Part shown: positions 7,616 to 14,496 of the stretch, piece after piece
Layout: every line of letters begins with the position of its first letter
Position numbering within the stretch: position 1 is the first letter of the stretch
Origin: an uncultured Bacteroidia bacterium
GTDB taxonomy: Bacteria; Bacteroidota; Bacteroidia; Bacteroidales; UBA932
Assembly (NCBI GenBank): GCA_902784965.1
Contig: CACZWU010000013.1
Location: 1-51,100 of the forward strand
Reading direction: 5' to 3'
Length of the DNA: 51,100 nucleotides
Made by a program: the position numbers and the translations under genes
Notes under the pieces: model-generated
The model's database searches: none
Told to the model about the DNA's origin: nothing
Seen by the model: only the letters and a program-made list of their open reading frames with translations

Positions 7616-8677
7616 ATGCGGCAAGGTAGGATGATCATCTGGTGTGCGCTGGCCGTTCTGGCCGGCAATGTGCTGGGCGATGCGCTCCCGCTGTCCCCGG
7701 CTGCCTATCTGGCTCTTTTGCTGGCTTTTGCGCTGGTCGCGGCCGTACGGCCGCGGTGGGGGTGGCTGTTGTTTTGCTTTCTGTGGATGGGGGCGGCGGC
7801 GGTGCAGCTGGGGCGGATGGCTCCGGCTGCCGGGCCGCCGCCGCTGGCCGTCTGGGCATCGGGGATCAAAGCCTCCTTTTCGGCCTGGCTGGGCGGGTTG
7901 CTGCCTCCGGGCGATGAACGGGCCGTCCTCCAGGCGCTTTCGATCGGCGACAAGAGCGCACTGACGCGCGATTTGCGCCTCGCGTACCGCGAGAGCGGCG
8001 CGATGCATCTGCTGGCGTTGAGCGGCCTGCATGTCGGGCTCGTGTATGCCCTGCTCGCGTGGCTGCTGAAGCCGCTGGGCGGTCACATCATTATGCGTTG
8101 GACGCGCAGCCTGCTCATCCTCTGCCTTTTATGGGCCTATGCCATCATCACCGGCATGAGCGCCTCGATCTCCCGTGCCGTGCTGATGATTACCTTCTAC
8201 GAGATATCGGGCCTCCTTTCAGGCGATCGCGACGGGCTGTCGGCGCTAGCTGGCAGCGCCTTGCTGCTTATGATCTTCCGGCCGGAATCGCCGCGCGACA
8301 TCGGCTTCCAGCTGTCCTACACGGCTGTCCTGTCCATCCTGCTGCTGCATCCCCGGCTCTCCGGCCTCCTGCAAAGCCGCTCGCGGCTGTTGACGCGGGT
8401 TTGGGAGCTGCTCAGCGTCAGCATCTGCTGCCAGGCTACATGCGGCGTCCTGGCCTGGATGTACTTCGGTACATTTCCTCGGTATTTCCTGCTGACGACC
8501 CTGCTGGCCATCCCCCTGACCACCGCCGTCATGTATGCCACGGCAGCCACTGTCGCCGCAGCCGGCCTCTCCGCGCTGTTTCCCATTCTCGTCCCTGTCG
8601 CCACATGGACGGCCGAAGCCCTCCGCTGGCTCATCCATCTGCTGAATACCCTCCTCCGGCTCATCGCCTCCCTGTGA
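7616..8677 (+). CDS. Short ComEC/Rec2-family membrane protein
   Basis: 353 residues, largely hydrophobic with about nine predicted membrane segments. The Competence domain is marked by MHLLALSGLHVGL, the ComEC signature, and by GFQLSYTAVLSILL. ComEC forms the inner-membrane channel for single-stranded DNA during natural transformation. This copy is much shorter than typical family members and has neither the C-terminal metallo-beta-lactamase domain nor a clear OB-fold DUF4131 region, so it may be a reduced Bacteroidota form or not function in uptake. Start chosen at ATG 7616, 17 bases after the TACCTTG box; ATG 7631 is an alternative. Confidence 0.8.
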   Translation: MRQGRMIIWCALAVLAGNVLGDALPLSPAAYLALLLAFALVAAVRPRWGWLLFCFLWMGAAAVQLGRMAPAAGPPPLAVWASGIKASFSAWLGGLLPPGDERAVLQALSIGDKSALTRDLRLAYRESGAMHLLALSGLHVGLVYALLAWLLKPLGGHIIMRWTRSLLILCLLWAYAIITGMSASISRAVLMITFYEISGLLSGDRDGLSALAGSALLLMIFRPESPRDIGFQLSYTAVLSILLLHPRLSGLLQSRSRLLTRVWELLSVSICCQATCGVLAWMYFGTFPRYFLLTTLLAIPLTTAVMYATAATVAAAGLSALFPILVPVATWTAEALRWLIHLLNTLLRLIASL

Positions 8678-8680
8678 TAT

Positions 8681-9088
8681 TTACAGGAGTACCTTGATGA
8701 CGTACCAAAGTCCGATGGCGCCGAACAGGACGATGAGGATGGTGGGCCAAAGGCCCAGCGTTGAGACCATCGAGTCCCACACCAGGTCGAAATTGATAGC
8801 CAGCCAGATGCAGAGGATCGTAAAGACCAGGATTCCAAGGGCGTAGAGCAATGCTTTGCCCCGATAACCGATAATCAGGAACCAGGCTTCAAGGATGACG
8901 GCCGCTCCGAGCAGATAGACGAACCCTTTCCAGCCGGTGAGAACCCGGCTTAACCAGACTTGTGCAAAGGGGAAAAAGAAATAGCTGATCACGCCGACGG
9001 CGACCAGGCCGATGGCCAGTATAGTTCCATAGGCCTTACGGTCGGTTTTCTTTTCTTCTTCCAATTCTGCTTTGCTTTTCGTTACCAT
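8681..9088 (-). CDS. Small membrane protein of unknown function
   Basis: 135 residues: a charged N-terminus (KAELEEEKKTDRK) followed by about four hydrophobic segments (ILAIGLVAVGVISYFFF; VYLLGAAVILEAWFLI; LLYALGILVFTILCIWLAI; ILIVLFGAIGLWYVIKVLL). I do not recognise the family. It lies three bases after the stop of the gntP-like gene, so it is probably the second gene of that transcript. A role linked to the permease is only a guess. Confidence 0.7.
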   Translation of the reverse strand: MVTKSKAELEEEKKTDRKAYGTILAIGLVAVGVISYFFFPFAQVWLSRVLTGWKGFVYLLGAAVILEAWFLIIGYRGKALLYALGILVFTILCIWLAINFDLVWDSMVSTLGLWPTILIVLFGAIGLWYVIKVLL

Positions 9089-9091
9089 ACG

Positions 9092-10450
9092 TCAGAATAT
9101 CAAGCTGAGAATAAAAACTTCCACCATCGCGGCCAGTCCGAGGACCAGCGTCATCAGGGTCTGCGTGCGGTAGCCGTCCCGCAGGGTCAGCCTGCCGAAG
9201 CTGGTAACCACCCAGAAGTACGAGTCGTTGGCATGGGAGACCGTCATGGCGCCGGCGCCGATGGCAACCACTACCAGCGCAGCATCGACGGGCGTTACGA
9301 AGCCCAACGCAGCCATCAGCGGCGCCAGGATGCCAGCCGTCGTAGTGATGGCCACCGTCGAGGACCCTTGCGCGCTCTTCAGCACCGCGGACAGCAGGAA
9401 CGGGAAGAAGATGCCCACGGCTTTGGACATATCGGCGTGGGACGTAATGAAATGCACCAGGTCGGACGAAGCGATGACCTTGCCCAGCACTCCTCCCGCC
9501 GCCGTCACGAAGAGGATGGGTCCGACATACTTCAGCGTGTCGTTGGTCAATGTATAGAAATCTGCGCCTTTGCCTGCACGAAACAACTGGATAATGGCCA
9601 GCACGACTCCCACCGAAAGGGCCATGATGGGCGTTCCAAGAAAGACCAGGATGTCGGCGAAACAGCCTTCTCCGTGCATCATGGACACGAAAGATGCGAT
9701 GGCCATCAACAGAATGGGCACGAGGATCGGCGCTATGGCGTCCAGCGCGCCGGGCAATTTTCCGTATTCGGCCTTCAGTTCTTCGTAGGTCTTGACGGTC
9801 TCGCCGCTGGCTGCCGTTTCGTCGGCACTCTTGACTTTCTGGCCGATCCGCCGGGCAAAGAAGTACCCCGCAATCAGTGGAAAAACGGAGCAAAGAGCGC
9901 CCATCCCGATGACCAGCAGCAGGTTGTGCTCCAAGCCGAGTGCCTGTGCCGCGGCGAGCGGGCCAGGTGTGGGCGGGATGAACACGTGGGCGATGAAAAG
10001 GCCGCACGACAGGCACATCGTCATGGTGACGCTTGACGTACCGGTCTGCCGCACCAGCGCCTTACGGATGGGATTGAGCATCACAAATCCGCTATCACAG
10101 AATACAGGGACCGACACCACCCAACCCATCAATTCCATAGCTATTTCCGGATGCTTCCGCCCTACGAGTCGGATGACCATGTCGGCAAGCTGGAATGCGG
10201 CGCCTGTCTTCTCCAATATGGCGCCGATCAAGGCACCCAGGATGATGACGATGCCGATGGAGGTAAACGTTCCGGCAAAGCCACTGCCGATGACGCCCGG
10301 TATCTGTCGGAGCGGGATCCCCGCCAGCAATGCCAGTACCAGCGATACGGCGAGAATAGCCAGGAACGGATGCACCTTGAATTTCGAGATCAGCAGGATC
10401 ATGGCGACGATGGCCACGACGAATGCGATGATGAGGGGGATGCCAGTCAT
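9092..10450 (-). CDS. GntP-family permease (gluconate or related hydroxy-acid transporter)
   Basis: 452 residues with about twelve membrane segments. GntP/gluconate:H+ symporter hallmarks include FLAILAVSLVLALLAGIPL near the N-terminus, GWVVSVPVFCDSGFVML, HVFIPPTPGPLAAA, KSAQGSSTVAI and VSHANDSYFWVV. The family carries gluconate, glycerate or similar sugar acids inward; the exact substrate cannot be read here. Start set at ATG 10450: an in-frame TTG at 10462 overlaps the probable -7 box (TAACTTG, minus strand, 10460-10466). No sugar-acid catabolic gene is adjacent, only the small membrane protein downstream. Confidence 0.88.
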   Translation of the reverse strand: MTGIPLIIAFVVAIVAMILLISKFKVHPFLAILAVSLVLALLAGIPLRQIPGVIGSGFAGTFTSIGIVIILGALIGAILEKTGAAFQLADMVIRLVGRKHPEIAMELMGWVVSVPVFCDSGFVMLNPIRKALVRQTGTSSVTMTMCLSCGLFIAHVFIPPTPGPLAAAQALGLEHNLLLVIGMGALCSVFPLIAGYFFARRIGQKVKSADETAASGETVKTYEELKAEYGKLPGALDAIAPILVPILLMAIASFVSMMHGEGCFADILVFLGTPIMALSVGVVLAIIQLFRAGKGADFYTLTNDTLKYVGPILFVTAAGGVLGKVIASSDLVHFITSHADMSKAVGIFFPFLLSAVLKSAQGSSTVAITTTAGILAPLMAALGFVTPVDAALVVVAIGAGAMTVSHANDSYFWVVTSFGRLTLRDGYRTQTLMTLVLGLAAMVEVFILSLIF

Positions 10451-10459
10451 AATTGATGG

Positions 10460-10466
10460 CAAGTTA
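10460..10466 (-). promoter_or_regulatory. -7 box of the gntP-like gene
   Basis: The minus strand reads TAACTTG, a partial match to TAnnTTTG, nine bases before the ATG at 10450. Palindromic element copy 2 begins 36 bases further upstream. Confidence 0.5.
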
Positions 10467-10501
10467 CGAAAAAAAGCGATGCCATGTGCCGCCTGTCCCT
10501 A

Positions 10502-10620
10502 TTTCCGCTGCAATGTACACATTTGATTAACAGCTGGTTGTGGAAACTCCTCCCTTTGAAAATAAAGGGGAGGAGTTCTCGTAAAGTATTGAATGACTGC
10601 TGCGTACATTGCAGCGGAAA
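10502..10620. repeat. Palindromic element, copy 2
   Basis: 119 bp bounded by a perfect 17-bp inverted repeat (10502-10518 and 10604-10620). The inner hairpin pairs AACTCCTCCCTTT with AAAGGGGAGGAGTT (about 10545-10578) with one bulged base. It shares the outer arm exactly with copy 1. It occupies the space between two divergent promoters, that of the gntP-like gene (minus) and that of the phosphoesterase gene (plus), and lies 35 bases before the latter's -7 box. Confidence 0.85.
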
Positions 10621-10655
10621 GTATGGAAAAACTTGCTGAAATGGAGAGAAAATCG

Positions 10656-10663
10656 TATCTTGG
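10656..10663 (+). promoter_or_regulatory. -7 box of the phosphoesterase gene
   Basis: TATCTTGG differs from TAnnTTTG at one position and lies five bases before ATG 10669. A TTG at 10633-10635, about 20 bases upstream, fits the -33 element. The transcript probably begins at or beside the start codon. Confidence 0.6.
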
Positions 10664-10668
10664 CAGAT

Positions 10669-12063
10669 ATGAAACGCAGAGATTTTATAAAGACATCGGC
10701 GCTGCTGGCTACGGCGGCAGGAACCGGTGAACTTTTGAAAGCATCTTCCCTTCCTTCGATGGACGAGGGTCCGGAAGCAGAGGCTGTTCCGGATGCGGTC
10801 CGGGCCGATGACCCTGTCGGCGACCGGCTCATCATTTCGGCACCGATGCTGCAGAATTTTGCGGCCACGTCCATGGGCGTCACCTTTGCCGTGAGTGCGC
10901 TGGCCAATGGCTATGTGCTTGTGGGCGAGCGCCCCGGCCTGTCGGATGCCCGGAAAGTGCTGTGCGGCGGCTACCGGGTCACAGACATCGATGACCGGGT
11001 CATCCGCGTCAGGCTGACCGGCCTCAAGCCGTCCACGAAATACTACTACCGGATTGGCGCCGACCGTATCAGCTATAAGGGCGGATACAAGATGAAAGTT
11101 CTTGGCAACGAGGAAGATCCACGAACCTATAGTTTTACGACAGCCGGCGAAGGATCGGATGCGCATTTCTGTGTCATCAACGACACGCATGTCCGCATGG
11201 AGCCTTTCGGTCTGGCCGTCGAAAAGATTGCCGAACTGGCACCGGCCTGCGTCATCTGGAACGGCGACGCCAGCAACGTGGAGGAGACGGTCGAGGACCA
11301 GATCCGCATTTTCCTGAATCCGGCCATCGAGCGGAAGGACTATGCCGCTGAGATACCATATCTTTTCTGCCCCGGCAACCACGACAACCGCGGCATGGCC
11401 AACCGGCATCTGGAGCGCGTGTGGATGTTCCGGCAACCCGAGGAGCGGAAGCCCCGCGACTGGGACCTGGGCCGGAATTACGCCATCCGCCTGGGTGACA
11501 TTGCGTTGATTGGCCTGGATACCGCTGAGGATAAGTTGGACACCAACCCGAAATTCGCCGGCCTGTTCACCAGCGGGCCCTATCGCGAATCGCAGACGGA
11601 ATGGCTGCGCGATGCACTTGCGCGCGAAGAGATCCGCACGGCCCCTTTCCTCGTGGCGTGCTGTCACATTCCGCTCTTCGACAGCAATCCCCGGCACAAT
11701 CCGGGCGATGTTGCTCCCGCCGACAGCGATCCGCAGTACAGCACGGACTATGCCTACTGGCAGCGCACCTGCGCCCGCATGTGGGCACCGTTACTGGAAG
11801 CGGCAGGCTGTCAGCTGGTTATCACTGCGCATCAGCACCGCTATCGCTATGACGCCCCAACGTCCGAACGCCCTTGGGCACAAATCGTCGGCGGTGGTCC
11901 GGAGATGGGCTTCACTGGCTCGGGCGACAAGCGTCGCGAAGACGCCGGGAAGTTCCCTACCGTCATCGAAGGGGCCGTCCGTAATGGCCAACTGGAGATA
12001 GCCGTCCACAATCTTGCGACCGGTGCCGTCCGGGACCGCTTCTCGTTCGAACCCCGTCGATAA
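10669..12063 (+). CDS. Tat-exported purple-acid-phosphatase-like metallophosphoesterase
   Basis: 464 residues from ATG 10669; an upstream in-frame ATG at 10609 lies in the palindromic element. The N-terminus MKRRDFIK plus a hydrophobic stretch is a twin-arginine signal. A fibronectin-like N-terminal domain of purple acid phosphatases follows (LTGLKPSTKYYYRIG). The catalytic calcineurin-type domain shows the metal ligands in order: NDTH, WNGDASN, CPGNHDN, CCHIP and TAHQHRY. It would hydrolyse phosphomonoesters or diesters outside the cytoplasm; substrate unknown. The gene stands alone between palindromic element copies 2 and 3. Confidence 0.88.
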   Translation: MKRRDFIKTSALLATAAGTGELLKASSLPSMDEGPEAEAVPDAVRADDPVGDRLIISAPMLQNFAATSMGVTFAVSALANGYVLVGERPGLSDARKVLCGGYRVTDIDDRVIRVRLTGLKPSTKYYYRIGADRISYKGGYKMKVLGNEEDPRTYSFTTAGEGSDAHFCVINDTHVRMEPFGLAVEKIAELAPACVIWNGDASNVEETVEDQIRIFLNPAIERKDYAAEIPYLFCPGNHDNRGMANRHLERVWMFRQPEERKPRDWDLGRNYAIRLGDIALIGLDTAEDKLDTNPKFAGLFTSGPYRESQTEWLRDALAREEIRTAPFLVACCHIPLFDSNPRHNPGDVAPADSDPQYSTDYAYWQRTCARMWAPLLEAAGCQLVITAHQHRYRYDAPTSERPWAQIVGGGPEMGFTGSGDKRREDAGKFPTVIEGAVRNGQLEIAVHNLATGAVRDRFSFEPRR

Positions 12064-12110
12064 CACCTCCATTCGTTCGCGTCCGGCCATCCGGCCTCGC
12101 GCTCCCCTTA

Positions 12111-12227
12111 TTGCGCTGCAACGGACGCAACTGATTGACAATCGTTTACAGAAAGTCCTCCCCTTCGCTGCGAAGGGGAGGACTTTCTGTAAGGCGCTGA
12201 ATGACTGATGTGCACATTGCAGCAGAA
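12111..12227. repeat. Palindromic element, copy 3
   Basis: About 117 bp. The inner hairpin is the best of the four copies: a perfect 22-bp stem (12146-12167 with 12171-12192) closed by a 3-base loop (CTG). The outer inverted repeat is imperfect (TTGCGCTGCAA against TTCTGCTGCAA). The stem middle reads CAGAAAGTCC where copy 1 has CTTCAACTCC, yet both arms changed together so pairing is kept. It lies 120 bp upstream of the transposase gene start and after the stop of the phosphoesterase gene, for which the stem may also act as a terminator. Confidence 0.85.
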
Positions 12228-12250
12228 GGATAGTGGGGTGAACGATCGGT

Positions 12251-12264
12251 GCAAATCGATTTGC
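12251..12264. promoter_or_regulatory. 14-bp perfect palindrome upstream of the transposase promoter
   Basis: GCAAATCGATTTGC is its own reverse complement. Its right half contains the TTTG that would be the -33 element for the GAACTTTG box at 12284-12291. A palindrome over a -33 site is a typical place for a dimeric repressor; which protein binds is not known. Confidence 0.4.
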
Positions 12265-12283
12265 AAAAACCGAAAATGTTCCC

Positions 12284-12291
12284 GAACTTTG
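12284..12291 (+). promoter_or_regulatory. Possible -7 box of the transposase gene
   Basis: GAACTTTG matches TAnnTTTG except for the first base. It lies 20 bases after the TTTG of the palindrome at 12251-12264 and would give a leader of about 50 bases before ATG 12347. Confidence 0.45.
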
Positions 12292-12346
12292 AAATGCAGT
12301 AGCTGCATGGTGTGGCTCCTGTCAATTCTTTTTAGAGGCGAACGAT

Positions 12347-13264
12347 ATGAAGGGAAGGAAAAAACTTATTGTCAGGGCAAATGCCGTACATCATGTCTAC
12401 CAGAACACCCGGAACGGATATTTGATCTTTTATTCCGTCAAGGACTATTTAATCCTATTTTCAGTAATCACAATCATCGCCCGCCGCTACGGGATTCAGA
12501 TCCTGGGTATCAGCATGATGCCTGATCATATACACCTTATCGTTTATGTGCGTGATCCTGAACGGTTCAGGGCATTTGTTAGAGACTATACCAGCATTTT
12601 TACAAAGCTCTACAATCGGCATTACGGGCTTACGGGTCCGTTATTCAATACGCCTTTCGGCCGTGCTCCCAAGTTGATACACAAAAAGGTCCGGTCGGCC
12701 ATCGCCTATGTTTATAACAATCCGGTCGAGGGCCACCTGGCGCTTAAGGTGGAAGATGGCCAATGGAACTTCCTGGCCTATGCAAACGCTAAGCATCCCT
12801 TTTCAGAAAAGCTGCGCATCGACAAGGCCCGGTGGGCTCTGCGGAAGGCGCTTTATACCGTAAAAGCGTGCAGGAAAGGTAGGAGGTGGCTGGATTATAC
12901 GGAAATCGAAAAGGTTACGGATCATCTGCCGCCCCGTGAATTGCGACAGTTTACAGATTATACGATTCGAAAGTACAATTGCATCGATTATGATGCGGCT
13001 ATCTCCTACTATGGGTCGTACGAAGAAATGGTGACTGCCTTAAATGCTAACACCGGCAGCGAGTATGACTTGACGGAAGATACCTATGCCAAGGATTATC
13101 GGATTTACAAGACAATGATCCTGGCATTATGTTATGGAATAAAGATGGAGACGATGGAAAAGGTGCTCCGTATTCCCCGCCCAGACAGGTATCGACTGAA
13201 ACGGAGTTTGATACGAAACAAGAGTGCGACGGACCTGGAAGTCGCCAAACTACTTCGACTTTGA
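12347..13264 (+). CDS. REP-associated tyrosine transposase (Y1/HUH, RAYT type)
   Basis: 305 residues. The N-terminal Y1_Tnp domain (about 1-130) carries the HUH metal motif HIH at residues 61-63 in MMPDHIHLIVYV, and the YVYNNPVEGHL segment (from Tyr121) matches the catalytic-tyrosine helix of RAYTs (usual form Y-I-x-x-N-P-V). Such enzymes nick and join single-stranded DNA at palindromic REP-type repeats. The C-terminal ~170 residues are basic with a possible helix-turn-helix near the end (METMEKVLRIPRPDRYRLKR), perhaps for repeat recognition. No inverted or target-site repeats of an insertion sequence flank it. Palindromic elements lie 120 bp upstream and about 480 bp downstream. The gene is more AT-rich than its neighbours. 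Its 3' end overlaps the oppositely oriented phosphatase gene by 15 bp. Confidence 0.88.
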   Translation: MKGRKKLIVRANAVHHVYQNTRNGYLIFYSVKDYLILFSVITIIARRYGIQILGISMMPDHIHLIVYVRDPERFRAFVRDYTSIFTKLYNRHYGLTGPLFNTPFGRAPKLIHKKVRSAIAYVYNNPVEGHLALKVEDGQWNFLAYANAKHPFSEKLRIDKARWALRKALYTVKACRKGRRWLDYTEIEKVTDHLPPRELRQFTDYTIRKYNCIDYDAAISYYGSYEEMVTALNANTGSEYDLTEDTYAKDYRIYKTMILALCYGIKMETMEKVLRIPRPDRYRLKRSLIRNKSATDLEVAKLLRL

Positions 13265-13726
13265 TGGGGGAAGGGTGGCGAGCAGTGCGTGGCAGCCTTT
13301 CAGGATGTCTTCGTATGCAGTTTTGAAATCGCGGGTATACCAGGGATCGGCCACGTTGCGGTGCTCGCCGGCGTAGTCGAGCAGCAAGTGTATTTTTTCT
13401 TCTGGATCGCCGCCGGCGATGCGTTGGATGCCACGGATATTGGCCTCATCCATGGCAATGATCATATCATAATTCTCGTAGTCAGAAGCTTTCATTTGAC
13501 GGGCAATTCTTTGTCCATCGTAGGCGATGCCGTGATGGCGCAAGATTTCTGCTGCCGGCGGATAGATCGGATTGCCCCATTCTTCCTCGCTGACGGCAGC
13601 TGAGGCGATCTCGAATTCGTCGGAACGGCCAGCCTCGGCAGCCAGATGCCGCATCATGGCCTCGGCCATCGGACTCCTGCAAATATTTCCCAGGCAAATG
13701 AACAGAATTTTCTTCTTTTTTGTCAT
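13250..13726 (-). CDS. Low-molecular-weight protein tyrosine phosphatase
   Basis: 158 residues from ATG 13726; the longer start at 13744 lies before the promoter. It hydrolyses phosphotyrosine in the cytoplasm. The P-loop CLGNICRS (Cys11, Arg17 of the C-X5-R motif) is at the N-terminus, and the acid DPWY loop (ADPWYTRDF) near the end, as expected. In bacteria these often oppose tyrosine kinases of polysaccharide export, but no such genes are nearby. The -7 box TATCTTTG (minus, 13732-13739) is five bases before the ATG, and palindromic element copy 4 starts immediately upstream of it. Its last codons overlap the transposase gene. Confidence 0.92.
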   Translation of the reverse strand: MTKKKKILFICLGNICRSPMAEAMMRHLAAEAGRSDEFEIASAAVSEEEWGNPIYPPAAEILRHHGIAYDGQRIARQMKASDYENYDMIIAMDEANIRGIQRIAGGDPEEKIHLLLDYAGEHRNVADPWYTRDFKTAYEDILKGCHALLATLPPSKSK

Positions 13727-13731
13727 GGTCG

Positions 13732-13739
13732 CAAAGATA
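13732..13739 (-). promoter_or_regulatory. -7 box of the tyrosine phosphatase gene
   Basis: Minus strand TATCTTTG, an exact consensus match, five bases before ATG 13726. The left edge of palindromic element copy 4 (13746) is only six bases upstream, so the element itself supplies the -33 region. Confidence 0.7.
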
Positions 13740-13745
13740 ATCATT

Positions 13746-13866
13746 TTTTTCGCTGCAACGGACGCACTTGACGGACAGGCGATTATGGAAAGTCATCCCC
13801 TTTCTGAAAACAGGTAGGACTTTCTGTAAGATGCTGAAATACTGCTGCGTACATTGCAGCGAAAAA
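13746..13866. repeat. Palindromic element, copy 4 (degenerate)
   Basis: 121 bp bounded by a perfect 13-bp inverted repeat (TTTTTCGCTGCAA at 13746-13758, complement at 13854-13866). The inner stem has decayed: GAAAGTC still pairs with GACTTTC, but the CTCC/GGAG part no longer matches (CATCCCC against GGTAGGA). Its left half is closest to copy 3 (GCTGCAACGGACGCA). It fills the gap between the divergent promoters of the tyrosine phosphatase (minus) and the glycosylase-like gene (plus). Confidence 0.8.
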
Positions 13867-13889
13867 TTGTGGATGTACAAAAGAATACG

Positions 13890-13897
13890 TATTTTTA
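13890..13897 (+). promoter_or_regulatory. -7 box of the uracil-DNA-glycosylase-like gene
   Basis: TATTTTTA, one base off TAnnTTTG, four bases before ATG 13902. A TTGT at 13867, just outside palindromic element copy 4, fits the -33 site. Confidence 0.5.
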
Positions 13898-13901
13898 CGA
13901 C

Positions 13902-14471
13902 ATGGAAACAGAGCGACATCCCTTTGAGCCTTTCCTGCCGGAAAAGGCGACCATCCTTTTCCTCGGCAGTTTTCCGCCGCAGCCGAAACGATGGTCGATG
14001 CCGTTCTATTACCCGAATTGGAACAACGATTTCTGGCGGGTAATGGGGTTGCTGTTTTACGAGGACAAAGACCATTTCGCCGTGCCCGGACAAAAACGGT
14101 TTGACCAGGCCAGGATAGAGGATTTCTGCCGGGCGCAGGGACTGGCGCTCTACGACACGGCCTGCGAGGTCAAACGTCTGAAAGACAATGCTTCCGACAA
14201 GTTTCTCGAGGTGGTGACGCCGACTGACCTGCCGGCCCTGCTGGCACGCATCCCCGAATGCCGGACGCTGGTGACCACCGGCCAGAAGGCCACGGACGTC
14301 ATCGTCGATGCTTTCAACTGCGCAGAGCCGCCCGTCGGCGGGTATGTTGCGTTATCGACGGGCCAAAGCCCGCTGACTTTCTGGCGGATGCCTTCCACCT
14401 CCCGCGCCTATCCGCTCGCCCTGGAAAAGAAGGCTGCCTTCTACCGCCGACTCTGGTCCCATTTGCGCTAA
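13902..14471 (+). CDS. Uracil-DNA-glycosylase-superfamily protein
   Basis: 189 residues from ATG 13902 (an ATG at 13854 lies in the palindromic element). The GSFPPQPKRWSMPFYYP segment at the N-terminus and the later LVTTGQKATDVI stretch fit the fold of the uracil/mismatch-specific DNA glycosylase superfamily, where the first motif forms the base-binding pocket. The C-terminal LSTGQSPLTFWRMPSTSRAY would hold the DNA-intercalating loop, with PSTSRA in place of the usual HPS-type motif. It likely removes damaged bases or is a related nucleotide-binding protein; the exact class is not certain. It stands alone, with the MATE gene starting 26 bases later from its own promoter. Confidence 0.75.
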   Translation: METERHPFEPFLPEKATILFLGSFPPQPKRWSMPFYYPNWNNDFWRVMGLLFYEDKDHFAVPGQKRFDQARIEDFCRAQGLALYDTACEVKRLKDNASDKFLEVVTPTDLPALLARIPECRTLVTTGQKATDVIVDAFNCAEPPVGGYVALSTGQSPLTFWRMPSTSRAYPLALEKKAAFYRRLWSHLR

Positions 14472-14482
14472 CACTTTTTTTG

Positions 14483-14490
14483 TATATTTG
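14483..14490 (+). promoter_or_regulatory. -7 box of the MATE-ettA-obg gene row
   Basis: TATATTTG, an exact TAnnTTTG match, six bases before ATG 14497. It probably drives the tightly packed genes from 14497 to 19260. Confidence 0.7.
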
Positions 14491-14496
14491 CCAGAT

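Noticed and set aside
10450-10462. TTG start giving four extra residues to the GntP permease
   Set aside because: The TTG overlaps the probable -7 box TAACTTG, so it would not be in the mRNA.
12347-13264. Ordinary IS200/IS605 insertion
   Set aside because: No tnpB, no IS200-type subterminal hairpin ends and no duplicated target; the extended C-terminus and interlocked 3' end fit a RAYT instead.
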